A stretch of DNA of 64,000 nt from Streptomyces lincolnensis (lineage in GTDB: Bacteria > Actinomycetota > Actinomycetes > Streptomycetales > Streptomycetaceae). Shown here piece by piece: positions 50,504 to 59,397 of this stretch. How positions within the stretch are numbered: position 1 is the first letter of the stretch; each line of letters begins with the position of its first letter. The stretch is taken from assembly GCF_021173675.1 (NCBI RefSeq), contig NZ_JAIHON010000024.1, forward strand, positions 1 to 64,000, written 5' to 3'. The position numbers were made by a program, and so were the translations under genes. Under the pieces are notes generated by a model. The model searched no databases and was not told the DNA's origin. It was given only the letters and a program-made list of their open reading frames with translations.

Positions 50504-52056
50504 GCGGTTCCCATCCCGGTCACGGTGGACGTGACCGCTTCGGTGATCTCTCCGTCGGGCCAGCGCAGCCCGACGCCTTGCCCCTCGGTCAGTTCCCCGC
50601 ACACGGCGCCCGCCGCGGGCCCCGCGGGGAGCGGCGGGGCGCCGGGCTCGTCGGTGGTGAGCATCGCGAAGCCGGGGAAACACGTGAACCAGTCGCCCGT
50701 CGTCGCGGTCCTGGGACGGGGCACGGCGGCCACGTCGAGGACGGCTCCGCACCCGCTCGCCTCCGCGAGCATGCCGAGTGTCCCGGCGATCCCCGCCATC
50801 GACACGTCCTTCGCGGCGGCGGGCCGCGCAACGCCCACCGCGCGGGTCATGGCGTGCAGTTCGTCCGTACGACGGTGACTGGACGAGTCCCACTGGCGGC
50901 CCCGGTATCCGCGGCGCCAGCCGCCGCCGAGGTCCGCGGTCAGCCGCACCGCGTGCCCGGGCCGCCCACCGCCGCCCGGGACGGGGTGCGCGGTGCGGCC
51001 GAGCGCGGTCACCGACAGCGCTGCCGGCACGCCGAGTTGGGTGTGCCCGCCGAGGACCGGCACGCCGTAGGATATGGCCGCCTGCCCGAGTCCGGCGAGG
51101 ACCCGCGCGGCGTGTGCGGCGTCCTTCGCGCCCACCGCGTCGAGCAGCCCGACCGGTGAAGCACCCATCGCCGCGAGGTCGTTGACATTCACGAGGACCG
51201 AGCACCAGCCCGCCCACTCCGGGTCGCGCTCGACCATCGACGGCACGATGGCGTCGCAGGCGGCGATCACATCCGTACCGGGAACCGGCGCTCCGTCGTC
51301 GCCGACGAAGCCGGCGCCACCGAGGGAGGCCAGGATGCCCGGGGTGCCGGCACCGCCGGGTGAGCCGGTGCCGGCCCGCGCCCCCACTCCCAGGGCCCCG
51401 CCGACCGGGTCCTGGCCGAGGGCACGGGCCGCCGCTGGGGGGAGGGCGGCGAGGAGCGGCCCGAGGGGCGACTTGGTGGCCGTCACGAGAGCCGCGATCC
51501 GCCCGATCGGCCACCGCATCAGCACGTGCGGCGTGTCCGCGATCGTCGTCTCACGCACCGAGCGCCAGCCGAGCCGCTTGAAGAGGACCGTGCTGCGGGC
51601 CTGGACGGTCGCGTCGAAGCGCAGCACGCCCTCGGCCTCCGCCCGCGCGCAGGCGGCCCGGACGAGTGCGGCGCCGATGCCGTGCGGGCCGCGGGCGCCG
51701 GGAGCGACGACGAGCCGCCCGCCGGCCCACCAGCCGAGGTCGGGGCCGTCGGCGACAGGACCGAGCCGTACCCCGCCGACGACGGTGCCCCCATGGTCCT
51801 TGGCGACCAGCACGAGGGTGCGGGGGTCGGCGTCCCGGTCGTCGAGATCGTGGCCCGTGAACAAGCCCTGCTCGTGGACGAAGGCGTCTCGACGCAGCCT
51901 CTGGTAGGCGGCCAACTCCGCTTTTCCAGTGGCCTGTTCGATGTGGAAGGCGGGCCGGCGGGCGAGGGTGCTGCGGTCGCCGAGCAGCGCCAGGATGTCG
52001 ACCGGCCCGTCCGCCATGGGCGGTGCCGTGGATCCGTCGAGGTACACGGCCCTCAC
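50500..52056 (-). CDS. GNAT acetyltransferase - AIR synthase-like fusion (Sll0786/Sll0787 type)
   Basis: A 518-residue fusion of two proteins that are separate in cyanobacteria. Residues 1-~190 are a GNAT domain with VAPGARGPHGIGAALVRAAC as acetyl-CoA site. The remainder is an AIR-synthase/thiamine-phosphate-kinase-like ATP-binding protein (VNVNDLAAMGASPVGLLDAV, VLGGHTQLGV, KDVSMAGIAGTLGMLAEASG). It matches the MSMEG_0567/Sll0786 nitrogen-starvation family joined to the Sll0787 family. GTG at 52056 overlaps the radical SAM stop by four bases. Confidence 0.9.
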   Translation of the reverse strand: MRAVYLDGSTAPPMADGPVDILALLGDRSTLARRPAFHIEQATGKAELAAYQRLRRDAFVHEQGLFTGHDLDDRDADPRTLVLVAKDHGGTVVGGVRLGPVADGPDLGWWAGGRLVVAPGARGPHGIGAALVRAACARAEAEGVLRFDATVQARSTVLFKRLGWRSVRETTIADTPHVLMRWPIGRIAALVTATKSPLGPLLAALPPAAARALGQDPVGGALGVGARAGTGSPGGAGTPGILASLGGAGFVGDDGAPVPGTDVIAACDAIVPSMVERDPEWAGWCSVLVNVNDLAAMGASPVGLLDAVGAKDAAHAARVLAGLGQAAISYGVPVLGGHTQLGVPAALSVTALGRTAHPVPGGGGRPGHAVRLTADLGGGWRRGYRGRQWDSSSHRRTDELHAMTRAVGVARPAAAKDVSMAGIAGTLGMLAEASGCGAVLDVAAVPRPRTATTGDWFTCFPGFAMLTTDEPGAPPLPAGPAAGAVCGELTEGQGVGLRWPDGEITEAVTSTVTGMGTA

Positions 52057-53150
52057 CCGCCTGCCGTCCTGAGCACGCTGCACGCCCCGCAGGCGGCGCA
52101 GCCCGCCTTCTGGTCGGCGCCGCTCATCCCGGCCGCGCGCAGCCTGGCCGCGACGCCCTCGGTGACGTACCTCAGCAGCTCCGCGTCAGGCGCACGGACC
52201 CCGTCGCGGGCGGCGAGCGTGCCGCCCATCGGGCGGAAGGGGACGACGAAGGGGTACACGCCCCGGTCGATCAGCCTGCTCGCGCCCGCGATGAGTTCGT
52301 CGGGATCCTCGCCGAGGCCGACGAGGAGGTAGGTGGAGACCCGGTTGGGCCCGAAGACCCGTACCGCCTCGTCCCACGCGGCCTCGTAGTCGGCCAGCGG
52401 GACCGTCGACTTGCCGGGCATCCAGCGTCGGCGCACCTCGTCGTCGAGGGACTCGACGTGGATGCCGATCGCGGTGGCCCCGGCATCGTGGAGCGCGCGG
52501 ATCCAGGCCAGGTCGCCGGGCGGTTCGCACTGCACCTGGATGGGCAGGCCGGGGACGGCTGCGAGGACGGCGCGCACGGACCGTACGAGGGTGCGGGCGC
52601 CGCGGTCGGGTCCGGTGGTGGTGCCGGTGGTCATGACCATCTGCTTGACGCCGTCCAGTCGTACGGCGGCCTCGGCGACCTCGGCGAGCTGTGCCGGGGT
52701 CTTGGCAGCCACGGTGGCGCCGGAGCGCAGGGACTCCTCGATGGTGCAGAAGCGGCAGCGGTCTGACTCGGCGTAGCGGATGCAGGTCTGCACGACCGTC
52801 GTGGCGAGGACGTCGGCGCCGTGCAGGCGGGCGATCTGCTCGTAGCCGACGCCGTCGGCGGTCGTCAGGTCGTAGAACTTCGGACGGCGTACGGCGGTCA
52901 GGGTGAGGCCGGTGTCCTTGAAATGTCCGGTCTCCTCGCCGAGCCAGACCTTGCCGTCGCGTACGGAGTAGGGGCTGTCCGGGTTGGTGGGCAGTGCGGC
53001 GTTGGCACCGTCGACGAGGACGTGTCCGTCGTCGCTGGGCCCCGCGCCGTCGGGCCTGCGCACGGGCGGTTCCAACGCGACGCCGTGCAGGGCGAGTTCG
53101 GCGCGGGTCATGATCCGCACGTCCACCGTTGTGTTGGTGCCAACGCTCAC
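52053..53150 (-). CDS. MSMEG_0568-family radical SAM protein
   Basis: A 365-residue radical SAM enzyme. The cluster cysteines are Cys123, Cys132 and Cys135 (CIRYAESDRCRFC), a CX8CX2C spacing unlike the common CX3CX2C. A second cysteine group, Cys351-Cys354-Cys357, near the C-terminus could hold an auxiliary iron-sulphur cluster. It belongs to the family found beside nitrilases in Nit1C clusters; its reaction is unproven. It starts with GTG at 53150 and its stop overlaps the fusion gene. Confidence 0.9.
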   Translation of the reverse strand: MSVGTNTTVDVRIMTRAELALHGVALEPPVRRPDGAGPSDDGHVLVDGANAALPTNPDSPYSVRDGKVWLGEETGHFKDTGLTLTAVRRPKFYDLTTADGVGYEQIARLHGADVLATTVVQTCIRYAESDRCRFCTIEESLRSGATVAAKTPAQLAEVAEAAVRLDGVKQMVMTTGTTTGPDRGARTLVRSVRAVLAAVPGLPIQVQCEPPGDLAWIRALHDAGATAIGIHVESLDDEVRRRWMPGKSTVPLADYEAAWDEAVRVFGPNRVSTYLLVGLGEDPDELIAGASRLIDRGVYPFVVPFRPMGGTLAARDGVRAPDAELLRYVTEGVAARLRAAGMSGADQKAGCAACGACSVLRTAGG

Positions 53151-53160
53151 GGCCTTCCCC

Positions 53161-53691
53161 TTACAGCTGGTAGGTGGAGTTGATGATGGCGCCCTTGCGG
53201 GCGTAGTGGATCAGCGCGTCCTGGACGTCCAGGGGGTGGGTGGGGATCACGCCCTCGATGAGGTCCTCCTCGCGGGCGCCGTGCAGGGACAGGCCGAAGC
53301 GGCAGCAGTAGACCTTGCCGCCCTCGGCGATGAACGTCTTGAGCTGGTTGTTGATGTTGTGCTCGCCGGGGAAGGCGGAGTTGCCGACGGTCGGGAAGCC
53401 ACGCGTGGCAAGGCAGTTGAGGGAGCCGGGGCCGTAGAAGTAGATGGCGGTCTCGAAGCCCTTGCGCAGGGCGCGGGTGGCCTGCAGGACGGCGACGAAG
53501 GACACCGAGGACTCGTGGGCGATGCCGTGGACGAGGGTGAAGTACGTTTCGCCGTCCTCGGCCTGGTAGTCGGGGAACACCTTGGTGGAGCCGTAGATGC
53601 TGGTGCCCTCGGGGAGTGAGGGGTGCGGGATCTCGTCGAGGGACTTCTGCTCGACGTCGGAGAGTTCGGCGGTGACGACGGATTCGGACAT
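53161..53691 (-). CDS. MSMEG_0572/Sll0783-family nitrogen-starvation protein
   Basis: A 176-residue DsrE-like soluble protein. Marks of the family are TYFTLVHGIAHESSVSFVAV, AIYFYGPGSLNCLATRGFP and a paired-cysteine segment GGKVYCCRFGLSLHG. The cyanobacterial relative Sll0783 is induced on nitrogen starvation and affects polyhydroxybutyrate accumulation. It lies ten bases upstream of the radical SAM gene. The molecular function is unknown. Confidence 0.9.
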   Translation of the reverse strand: MSESVVTAELSDVEQKSLDEIPHPSLPEGTSIYGSTKVFPDYQAEDGETYFTLVHGIAHESSVSFVAVLQATRALRKGFETAIYFYGPGSLNCLATRGFPTVGNSAFPGEHNINNQLKTFIAEGGKVYCCRFGLSLHGAREEDLIEGVIPTHPLDVQDALIHYARKGAIINSTYQL

Positions 53692-53729
53692 GGCTGTCTC
53701 CCTGTACGTGGTGTGGTCGGGGTCGGTGG

Positions 53730-54545
53730 TCAGTCGTAGAGCGCGGCGAAGGTGTCCCGGAAGACGAGGTCGCCGAGTTCGCCGCCGCCGGTGGCTTCGG
53801 CGAGTCGGGCGTATTCGCCGGTGAAGTCGCCCCACGGCTGGTCGCTGGCGAAGAGCACCCGGTCGTGGCCGATGCCGCGGTGCTCGATCTGCTGGGCCGG
53901 CCAGCGGGGTGTGAAGCCGATGGACCAGGAGAGGTCGGTGTAGACACGCTTGCCGGCGGTGATCCAGTCGAAGAACCGGGAGCCGACAAGTTTGATGTGG
54001 CCGCTCATGCCGCCGCCGAAGTGCACGAGATGGACGGGCACGTGGTCGCCGTACCAGTCGACGAGGTGGCCGACCTCGTCGATGTCGGAGGCCGCCCCCG
54101 GAGAGGTGTGCACGTGGACCACCAGGTGGTGGCGGGCCGCCTCGGCGAAGATCCGGTCCAGCATCGGGCGGCAGGCCGGATCGGTGGGGCGCCCGCCCAG
54201 CAGGAAGCTCAGCTTCAGTGCCTTCACGCCCCGTTCACCGGCCAGCGCCAGGGCGAGCTCGGTTCGCTCCGAGTCCTCCGGGCGCGGCGACACCCACAGT
54301 CCGGCCCGGATCCGGTCGTCGCTCTGGGCCGCCTCGATCGCCAGCTCGTTGAAGGAAAAGGCGATCGCGGGGTCGGGGACACCGTAGTTGGGGATGACCA
54401 GGGCGCGTTCCGTGCCCTTCGCGTCCCGGTCGGCGATGAGCTGCTTGACCGTGGCGCGGGCGGTGGTGTCCGGGTTGACGGGCGGGCCGCCGTAGAAGGG
54501 GTAGGCGGGCAGGACGCCGATGTGGCGGTGTGCGTCGTAGACCAT
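53730..54545 (-). CDS. Amidohydrolase (TIM-barrel, Amidohydro_2 type)
   Basis: A 271-residue metal-dependent hydrolase. The first metal-site motif is MVYDAHRHIG (HxH), then HLVVHVHTSPGA, VHLVHFGGG and the closing Asp in LFASDQPWGDF. Enzymes of this group act on amides or decarboxylate aromatic acids. It sits between the flavin oxidoreductase and the Sll0783-like gene, and is a frequent extra member of actinobacterial Nit1C operons. GAGGA precedes the ATG at 54545. Confidence 0.9.
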   Translation of the reverse strand: MVYDAHRHIGVLPAYPFYGGPPVNPDTTARATVKQLIADRDAKGTERALVIPNYGVPDPAIAFSFNELAIEAAQSDDRIRAGLWVSPRPEDSERTELALALAGERGVKALKLSFLLGGRPTDPACRPMLDRIFAEAARHHLVVHVHTSPGAASDIDEVGHLVDWYGDHVPVHLVHFGGGMSGHIKLVGSRFFDWITAGKRVYTDLSWSIGFTPRWPAQQIEHRGIGHDRVLFASDQPWGDFTGEYARLAEATGGGELGDLVFRDTFAALYD

Positions 54546-54565
54546 GTTTCCGGTCCTCAGCTTCC

Positions 54566-55879
54566 TCAGCCGATCGGGAGGGCGGAGACGAGTTCCGTGG
54601 GGGCGCCGGTGAGGGCACCGCAGACGTCCGCCATGCGGCGCGAGGCGTCGATCTGGTTCGCCAGGAACTCGGCGTCCCGGCCCACCGCCTCGAAACGTCC
54701 GGAACCCCACGAGTACTGCCAGGGCAGGCCCAGGAAGTACAGGCCCGGCGTGCTGGTGGCGCCCCGCCGGTGCATCGGGTAGCCGCGGCCGTCGAAGGCC
54801 GGTATCTCGACCCACCGGTGGTCGCGGGTGAAGCCGGTCGACCAGACGACGGAGGTGATACCGGCGGCCTCCAGATCCAGCGAGGCCGCCTGTTCGGAGG
54901 GCTCCCAGACCGGTACGTACCGTGCCTCGTCCGGGGCGTCGATCCCCTGCGCGGCGATGTACGCGTCGATGCTGTCCTTGATGCCCTCGGCCACCGCGTC
55001 CGCCCGGTCGAGGTTGACCTTCAGATCGTCGGCGAACTCCAGCCGCGTTCCACCGATGCCGGTCAGCCGCCCGTACAGCCGCATCCCGTCCCGGGCGAAG
55101 GCCCGCAGATCGATGTCACGGCCCCCGTCCCGTCCGGTGACGTAGTGGTTGACGCGCATGCGCACGGCACCCGCGTCGTCGAAGTCGCCGATGTCCTTGG
55201 CGTAGTAGCCCATGTCGTCCAGCCAGGCCACACAGTCCCGGCCACGGTAGAAGCGGGCCACGCGCGGCGCGCTGCCGACGGCCAGGTGGACCTGTCGGCC
55301 GGCCAGGTGCAGGTCCTCGGCGATCTGGCACCCGGACTGGCCGGTGCCGACCACCAGGACGGCGCCCTCGGGCAACTGGTCCGCGTTGCGGTAGCGGGAC
55401 GAGTGGATCTGCTCGACGCCGGCGGGCAGCCGCTCGGCCATCCGCGGAACGGACGGGGTGTGGTACGGGCCGGTGGCCACCACCACCTGGTCGGCGGTGA
55501 AGTCGCCTTCCGATGTGGTGAGTTCGAAGACACCGCTCGGGGACCGCCGCAGTCCGTCGACGGACACGCCCTCCACCAGCGGGGGCTGGAAGAAGGCGAC
55601 GTACTCCTCCAGGTACCGGATGATCTCGTCGCGGACCATGAAGCCGTCGGGCTCGTCCCCCTGGTAGGGGAAACCAGGCAGTTTGCACTGCCAGTTGGGG
55701 GTCACCAGACAGAACGAGTCCCAACGGCGGTCTCGCCACTCGTGGCCGACCTGGTTCCGCTCGACGACGACGTGCTCGACGCCGCGTTCGCGCAGACAGT
55801 AACTGACCGACAGCCCGGCCTGACCGCCACCGACCACAGCCACCGGGTAGTGGGCCCCGGCCAGCCGCCGCGGGCTCAC
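54566..55879 (-). CDS. MSMEG_0569-family flavin-dependent oxidoreductase
   Basis: A 437-residue FAD/NADP monooxygenase-like protein. FAD motif VAVVGGGQAGLSVSYCLRER near the N-terminus and NADPH motif VLVVGTGQSGCQIAEDLHL in the middle match the flavin-containing monooxygenase group. The C-terminal part ends with YFLGLPWQYSWGSGRFEAVG. It is a fixed member of the Nit1C cluster, probably oxidising a nitrogen atom or carbon of the pathway substrate. GTG at 55879 overlaps the stop of the MSMEG_0570 gene by four bases. Confidence 0.9.
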   Translation of the reverse strand: MSPRRLAGAHYPVAVVGGGQAGLSVSYCLRERGVEHVVVERNQVGHEWRDRRWDSFCLVTPNWQCKLPGFPYQGDEPDGFMVRDEIIRYLEEYVAFFQPPLVEGVSVDGLRRSPSGVFELTTSEGDFTADQVVVATGPYHTPSVPRMAERLPAGVEQIHSSRYRNADQLPEGAVLVVGTGQSGCQIAEDLHLAGRQVHLAVGSAPRVARFYRGRDCVAWLDDMGYYAKDIGDFDDAGAVRMRVNHYVTGRDGGRDIDLRAFARDGMRLYGRLTGIGGTRLEFADDLKVNLDRADAVAEGIKDSIDAYIAAQGIDAPDEARYVPVWEPSEQAASLDLEAAGITSVVWSTGFTRDHRWVEIPAFDGRGYPMHRRGATSTPGLYFLGLPWQYSWGSGRFEAVGRDAEFLANQIDASRRMADVCGALTGAPTELVSALPIG

Positions 55880-56181
55880 CGCGGGCTCCCGTCGGCGTTG
55901 TGCAGGCCCTCGACGGTGACCTTGGCCCCGTCGAGGGAGGCGTAGGCGGCCGCGGTCTCCTCGATGAGCGCCAGCTGATCGGAGGCTCCGGTGCAGGCGA
56001 ACCCGTACTTCTCGCGCACCCGGTCGCTCGCGATACCCAACGCGGTTCGGCTCCGCTCCACGAAGTCGCCGAGCTCGTAGACGCCACCGGTGGTGAGGTA
56101 GTCCTCGATCACCGTGGAAGGTGAGTAGCAGCGCTGGGTCTCTCCGTCGGGCCAGCGCACGTGGAAATACAGCTCAGGCAT
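55876..56181 (-). CDS. MSMEG_0570-family nitrogen-starvation protein
   Basis: A 101-residue small protein beginning MPELYFHVRWPDGETQRCYS, the conserved start of its family. It is the first gene of the Nit1C operon. GGAGG five bases before the ATG at 56181 is decisive against an upstream in-frame ATG at 56193. Function is unknown; family members are small cytoplasmic proteins induced on nitrogen limitation. Confidence 0.9.
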   Translation of the reverse strand: MPELYFHVRWPDGETQRCYSPSTVIEDYLTTGGVYELGDFVERSRTALGIASDRVREKYGFACTGASDQLALIEETAAAYASLDGAKVTVEGLHNADGSPR

Positions 56182-56529
56182 GAAATCCTCCATGCGAGAC
56201 GCCGAGGTCTTGGCGCCTCGGCGCTGCTTGTGACGACCACTTCAGCCAGCGGGAATTACCGAACGAGGTCATCCGGAATAAAGCGGAGTTACGGAGTCCT
56301 CACGGGTGGTGCCGGTTCATGCACGCAGAGTTGCCTCTCAGGCAAAAACGGGGCCGCCGATCGTCGTGCCCCGCACCGGGCTGGTGTCCCACGCCCGGCG
56401 ACAGGGGGTGCTTGGCGTGGGACGTGTGGCCCGCGTGCGGTCATGCGGATGCACGGGAGTTGACCGTGCGCAGGGGCTTTAGTACTGCAACGGTGCTTGC
56501 CGTGACTACTGGTCAGGTCGGTCGTCGGC
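56182..56529. other. Spacer with presumed Nit1C promoter
   Basis: About 350 bases between the first gene of the Nit1C operon and transposase remnants. No gene, operator or clear nitrogen-control box was recognised. It must contain the operon promoter, and the segment 56220-56300 has lower GC content. Confidence 0.45.
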
Positions 56530-56819
56530 GTGGTTGTGGGTGGGGACCTTACCGATGTCAGGTTGTGGGCGGGTGAACTGACCGCATTGCACGACCGGTT
56601 CGGGCACCGTTTCAACAGGTCGGAGCCGCGCGAATCAGCTCTGGCCTACATTCGGGGGCTGATTGCTCAGCTTGAGCGCAAGAACGGCTGGACGCCGGCC
56701 GCACCGAGAACTGCCAGATCGGTGTGTTCCTCGCCCACACCACCGGCCGCGGACGCACGCTGATCGACCGCCGGTTGTATCTGCCCACGTCCTGGACGGA
56801 CGACCGGCAGCGGTGCCGA
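56530..56819 (+). mobile_element. IS701-family transposase remnant
   Basis: Two pieces of an IS701-type DDE transposase are joined with an internal deletion. The first, SEPRESALAYIRGLIAQLER and KNGW, ends at 56691. The second, read in another frame from 56703, contains CQIGVFLAHTTGRGRTLIDR and RLYLPTSWTDDRQRC. Roughly 100 residues between them and the whole C-terminus are missing. The right side abuts a truncated nSTAND gene, so this element probably broke that gene. Confidence 0.8.
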
Positions 56820-56824
56820 CGGGT

Positions 56825-57660
56825 GCGGTGGCGGCGGGCCGGAGCGACCAGAGTGTGCAGGGCGGCGAGGAACGCCTCGCGGTCGCCCTCGTGGGGGCAC
56901 TGGGTGAACAGTTCCTCGAACTGGTCGATGATCAGAATCGGGCGGTGTCCTGGTATCTCCTTGTCGTGCACATCCTTGGGGGCGTCCGGCGCAGTGGGGT
57001 GGCTGGGCTGGCTGGGCAGGCGGTGGCGGCCGCGCTGCAGGGCATCCAGGGTGTGATCGCCGCGCTGGAGTGCGTCACGGACCAGGTCCTCAGGAACGCC
57101 CAGGGCGTTCTGGAGTGCGGTCGACAGCGCCTCCAGCGGCCGCTGTCCCGGGGTCAAGCCCTTGAACGGGCCAGTGGCGCGAGCCGGCCGCGGGCGGGGC
57201 GCCGCGACCAGGTCGGCGCGCAGCAGAGAGGACTTGTCGGCGCTGGCAGGCCGCCTTCCTGGAGCGTGACGGCCGGCCGGGAGACCAGCACGGCGCTGAC
57301 CCTCTCGCGGCCGAAGAACCAGGCCGCATCGGCGACTTCGAACGTGGCCAGGCCCGGATAGCGGCACCGGCCGACCGCGGATGCCGCCTCTGCTGCGGCA
57401 TCGCGGACGAGGCGGGGCAGGACTCCGCCGGTGTGCAGGACCCGGTCACAGGCCCGGGCCACCTCGGTGGTGAGCGGCTTTTTCCCGCTCTCGATCTTGC
57501 TGAGGTAGCCCTTGGTGTAGCCGGCTTGCTCCGCCAGGCCGTCCAGGGGCAGAGGACTCGGCTGCCGCGTGCGCAGCTCACGCAGACGGTGGCCCGGCGG
57601 CGCGGGCGGGCGGGGCGTTCCGTGCTGCCCAGGTCCGGCGGAACAGGTAACGGGCTGGTT
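56825..57660 (-). pseudogene. Truncated XRE / nSTAND NTPase regulator
   Basis: An XRE helix-turn-helix (LDGLAEQAGYTKGYLSKIES, GKKPLTTEVARACDRVL) is followed by the nSTAND start (ATFEVADAAWFFGRERVSAV) in one frame. After about 57245 the protein continues in another frame with a damaged P-loop (SADKSSLLRADLVAA) and Walker B HRPILIIDQFEELFTQ. The sensor/WD40 half is absent and replaced by transposase DNA. It is a dead relative of XRE-linked STAND regulators. Confidence 0.78.
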
Positions 57661-57689
57661 CAACGGTGGTGCTCCATGTCGCCTGGGCC

Positions 57690-57840
57690 CGCTGCGCCTC
57701 CAGTGGGCGATCGCGGAGGGACACTTCGGGGCGCAGCCCCAGGCGGTGCGGGCGGCCTTCTCGCACCAGCTCTCGTACTGGGTGCTGCCCAGCCGGGCCC
57801 GGTACCAGGCGATCGCCTGGGCCGCGCCGGCCGGCGCGGC
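57690..57840 (-). pseudogene. Fragment resembling a peptidoglycan-hydrolase-like domain
   Basis: The stretch AIAWYRARLGSTQYESWCEK then KCPSAIAHWRR resembles the catalytic start of small CHAP/NlpC-like domain proteins of Streptomyces. No start codon, and it runs into the broken XRE gene. Identity is uncertain. Confidence 0.4.
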
Positions 57841-57862
57841 GCGCCGCGGCACCGCTTCCGCG

Positions 57863-58834
57863 TCATCGGGTGATCGGGGCGGTGCCGGTCGCGGCGATGG
57901 ACAGGTCCCACAGCCGTGCGGCCGCGTCGGGATCGATGGCGTAGGCGCGGACCCCGCCGTCGTCCATGGACGCTTCTGGGGCGGAGACGCCGGCGATGTC
58001 GCAGTCCTGCAGGTAGAGGCCGCCACAGTCGGCGAGGAGAGGGGAGGTGGCGGCCCACAGGCCGGTGGCGGCGCCCTGGGAGGGGGTCTTGAAGTCGGTG
58101 GCGGTCACGTTGCCGTGCTCGTCCACCCACCCGCGGTCGATCTGTTCTTGGAGTGTCATTTCCCGCTGCAACCCGGTGATGATCTTGCCTGGATGAAGCG
58201 AGAAGGCCCGGACGCCGTCGCCGCGCCCGAGCGTGTCGAGGTGTACGGCGAAGAGGGCGTTGGCGGTCTTGGCCTGGCCGTAGGCCAGCCACTTGTCGTA
58301 GCCGGTGCGGAAGTGCGGGTCGTGCCAGCGGATGTCGGTCAGGGTGTGGCCGGCGGAGCTGTTGACCACGACGCGTGCACCGTCGGCGGCGGCCAGGAGC
58401 GGGTAGAGCTCGCAGGCGAGGACGAAGTGCCCGAAGTGGTTGGCGGCGAGCTGGCCCTCCCAGCCGGGTCCCACGCGCCGTTCGGGAGTGGCCATGACTC
58501 CGGCGACGGCCATGAGCAGATCGAGCCTGGCCAGGGAGTCGCGGATGTGTGCGGCGGCGGCCCGCACGCCGGCGAGGTCGGTCAGGTCCATGGGGACGAC
58601 CTCGCAGCCCTTCACCTTCGCGAGTGCGGCCCGCGCGATGCCGGGGCGGCGCGCCGGAACGATGACACGGGCTCCGGCGGCCGCGAGGCTACGCGTGGTT
58701 TCCAGGCCGAGCCCGGAGTAGCCCCCGGTCACCACGGCGCTCGTGCCGGACAGGTCGAGGCCCGCGGTGACGTCCTGGGCAGTGCTGGTGGCGGAGAAGG
58801 GCGAGCCGAGCGGCTGCTGATCAATGCTGGTCAT
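57863..58834 (-). CDS. SDR-family oxidoreductase
   Basis: A 323-residue short-chain dehydrogenase of the retinol-dehydrogenase/WWOX-like group. Cofactor motif VVTGGYSGLGLETTRSLAAA, the NAG-like AVAGVMATP, catalytic serine in VVNSSAGH and YGQAKTANALFAVHL with Tyr and Lys are present. It is transcribed away from the merR gene, whose product probably controls it through the 55-bp spacer containing the palindrome CTAGATCAAGTCCTAG-like sequence near 58863-58880. Substrate unknown. Confidence 0.9.
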   Translation of the reverse strand: MTSIDQQPLGSPFSATSTAQDVTAGLDLSGTSAVVTGGYSGLGLETTRSLAAAGARVIVPARRPGIARAALAKVKGCEVVPMDLTDLAGVRAAAAHIRDSLARLDLLMAVAGVMATPERRVGPGWEGQLAANHFGHFVLACELYPLLAAADGARVVVNSSAGHTLTDIRWHDPHFRTGYDKWLAYGQAKTANALFAVHLDTLGRGDGVRAFSLHPGKIITGLQREMTLQEQIDRGWVDEHGNVTATDFKTPSQGAATGLWAATSPLLADCGGLYLQDCDIAGVSAPEASMDDGGVRAYAIDPDAAARLWDLSIAATGTAPITR

Positions 58835-58851
58835 GCCGTCGAAGCTACGAT

Positions 58852-58880
58852 CTAGAGCGAGGTCTAGATCAAGTCCTAGA
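58852..58880. promoter_or_regulatory. Candidate MerR operator between SDR and merR
   Basis: The spacer carries repeated TCTAGA/CCTAGA elements (at about 58852, 58862 and 58875), giving dyad symmetry with a near 19-bp spacing as expected for MerR-controlled promoters. Confidence 0.45.
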
Positions 58881-58889
58881 CTGCGACGC

Positions 58890-59311
58890 ATGGTCGGCAT
58901 CGAGACTCCCGCAACGCCACTGAGCATCGGCGACGTGGCCGAACAGACCGGACTCAGCGTGCACGCGCTGCGCTTCTACGAGCGCGAGGGACTGCTCGTC
59001 GGACCGGTCCGGCGAACCTCCGGAGGCCGGCGACGGTACAGCGCGCTCGACGTCGACTGGCTGCTGATCTGCGTCAAGCTGCGGGAATCCGGGATGCCGC
59101 TGGCCGACCTCAAGCAGTTCGCCGAGTTGGTGCGGCACGGCCGGGCAACGAGGCGGAACGTCTGCAGCTCCTCGAAGCCCACCGGCGGCGCGTCGACGCA
59201 CAGATCCAGGCACTCGAGGAGTGCCGGTCCGTCATCACCTGGAAGGTCGGCGTCTACGCCGACCACCTCGCCCGCGGCAAGGCCGAAGGACTCTGGGACC
59301 CCACGACCTGA
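58890..59311 (+). pseudogene. MerR-family regulator with a single-base frameshift
   Basis: The N-terminal winged helix is intact (SIGDVAEQTGLSVHALRFYE, REGLLVGPVRRTSGGRRRY). After LVRHG near 59140 the reading frame is lost. One frame over, the expected C-terminus continues (NEAERLQLLEAHRRRVDAQI, ITWKVGVYADHL, GLWDPTT) and stops at 59311. Loss of one base in a GGCC run explains it. The full protein would be about 140 residues. It may be a true mutation or a sequencing error; if real, the DNA-binding half may still be made without its coiled coil. Confidence 0.85.
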
Positions 59312-59397
59312 ACTCTCACCGGCAGCGCCAGCAACTGTGACGGGTTGAGAAGAGCACCGCGAGACTTCACATTCCCTCGAGACGCGGAAGGACAGGA

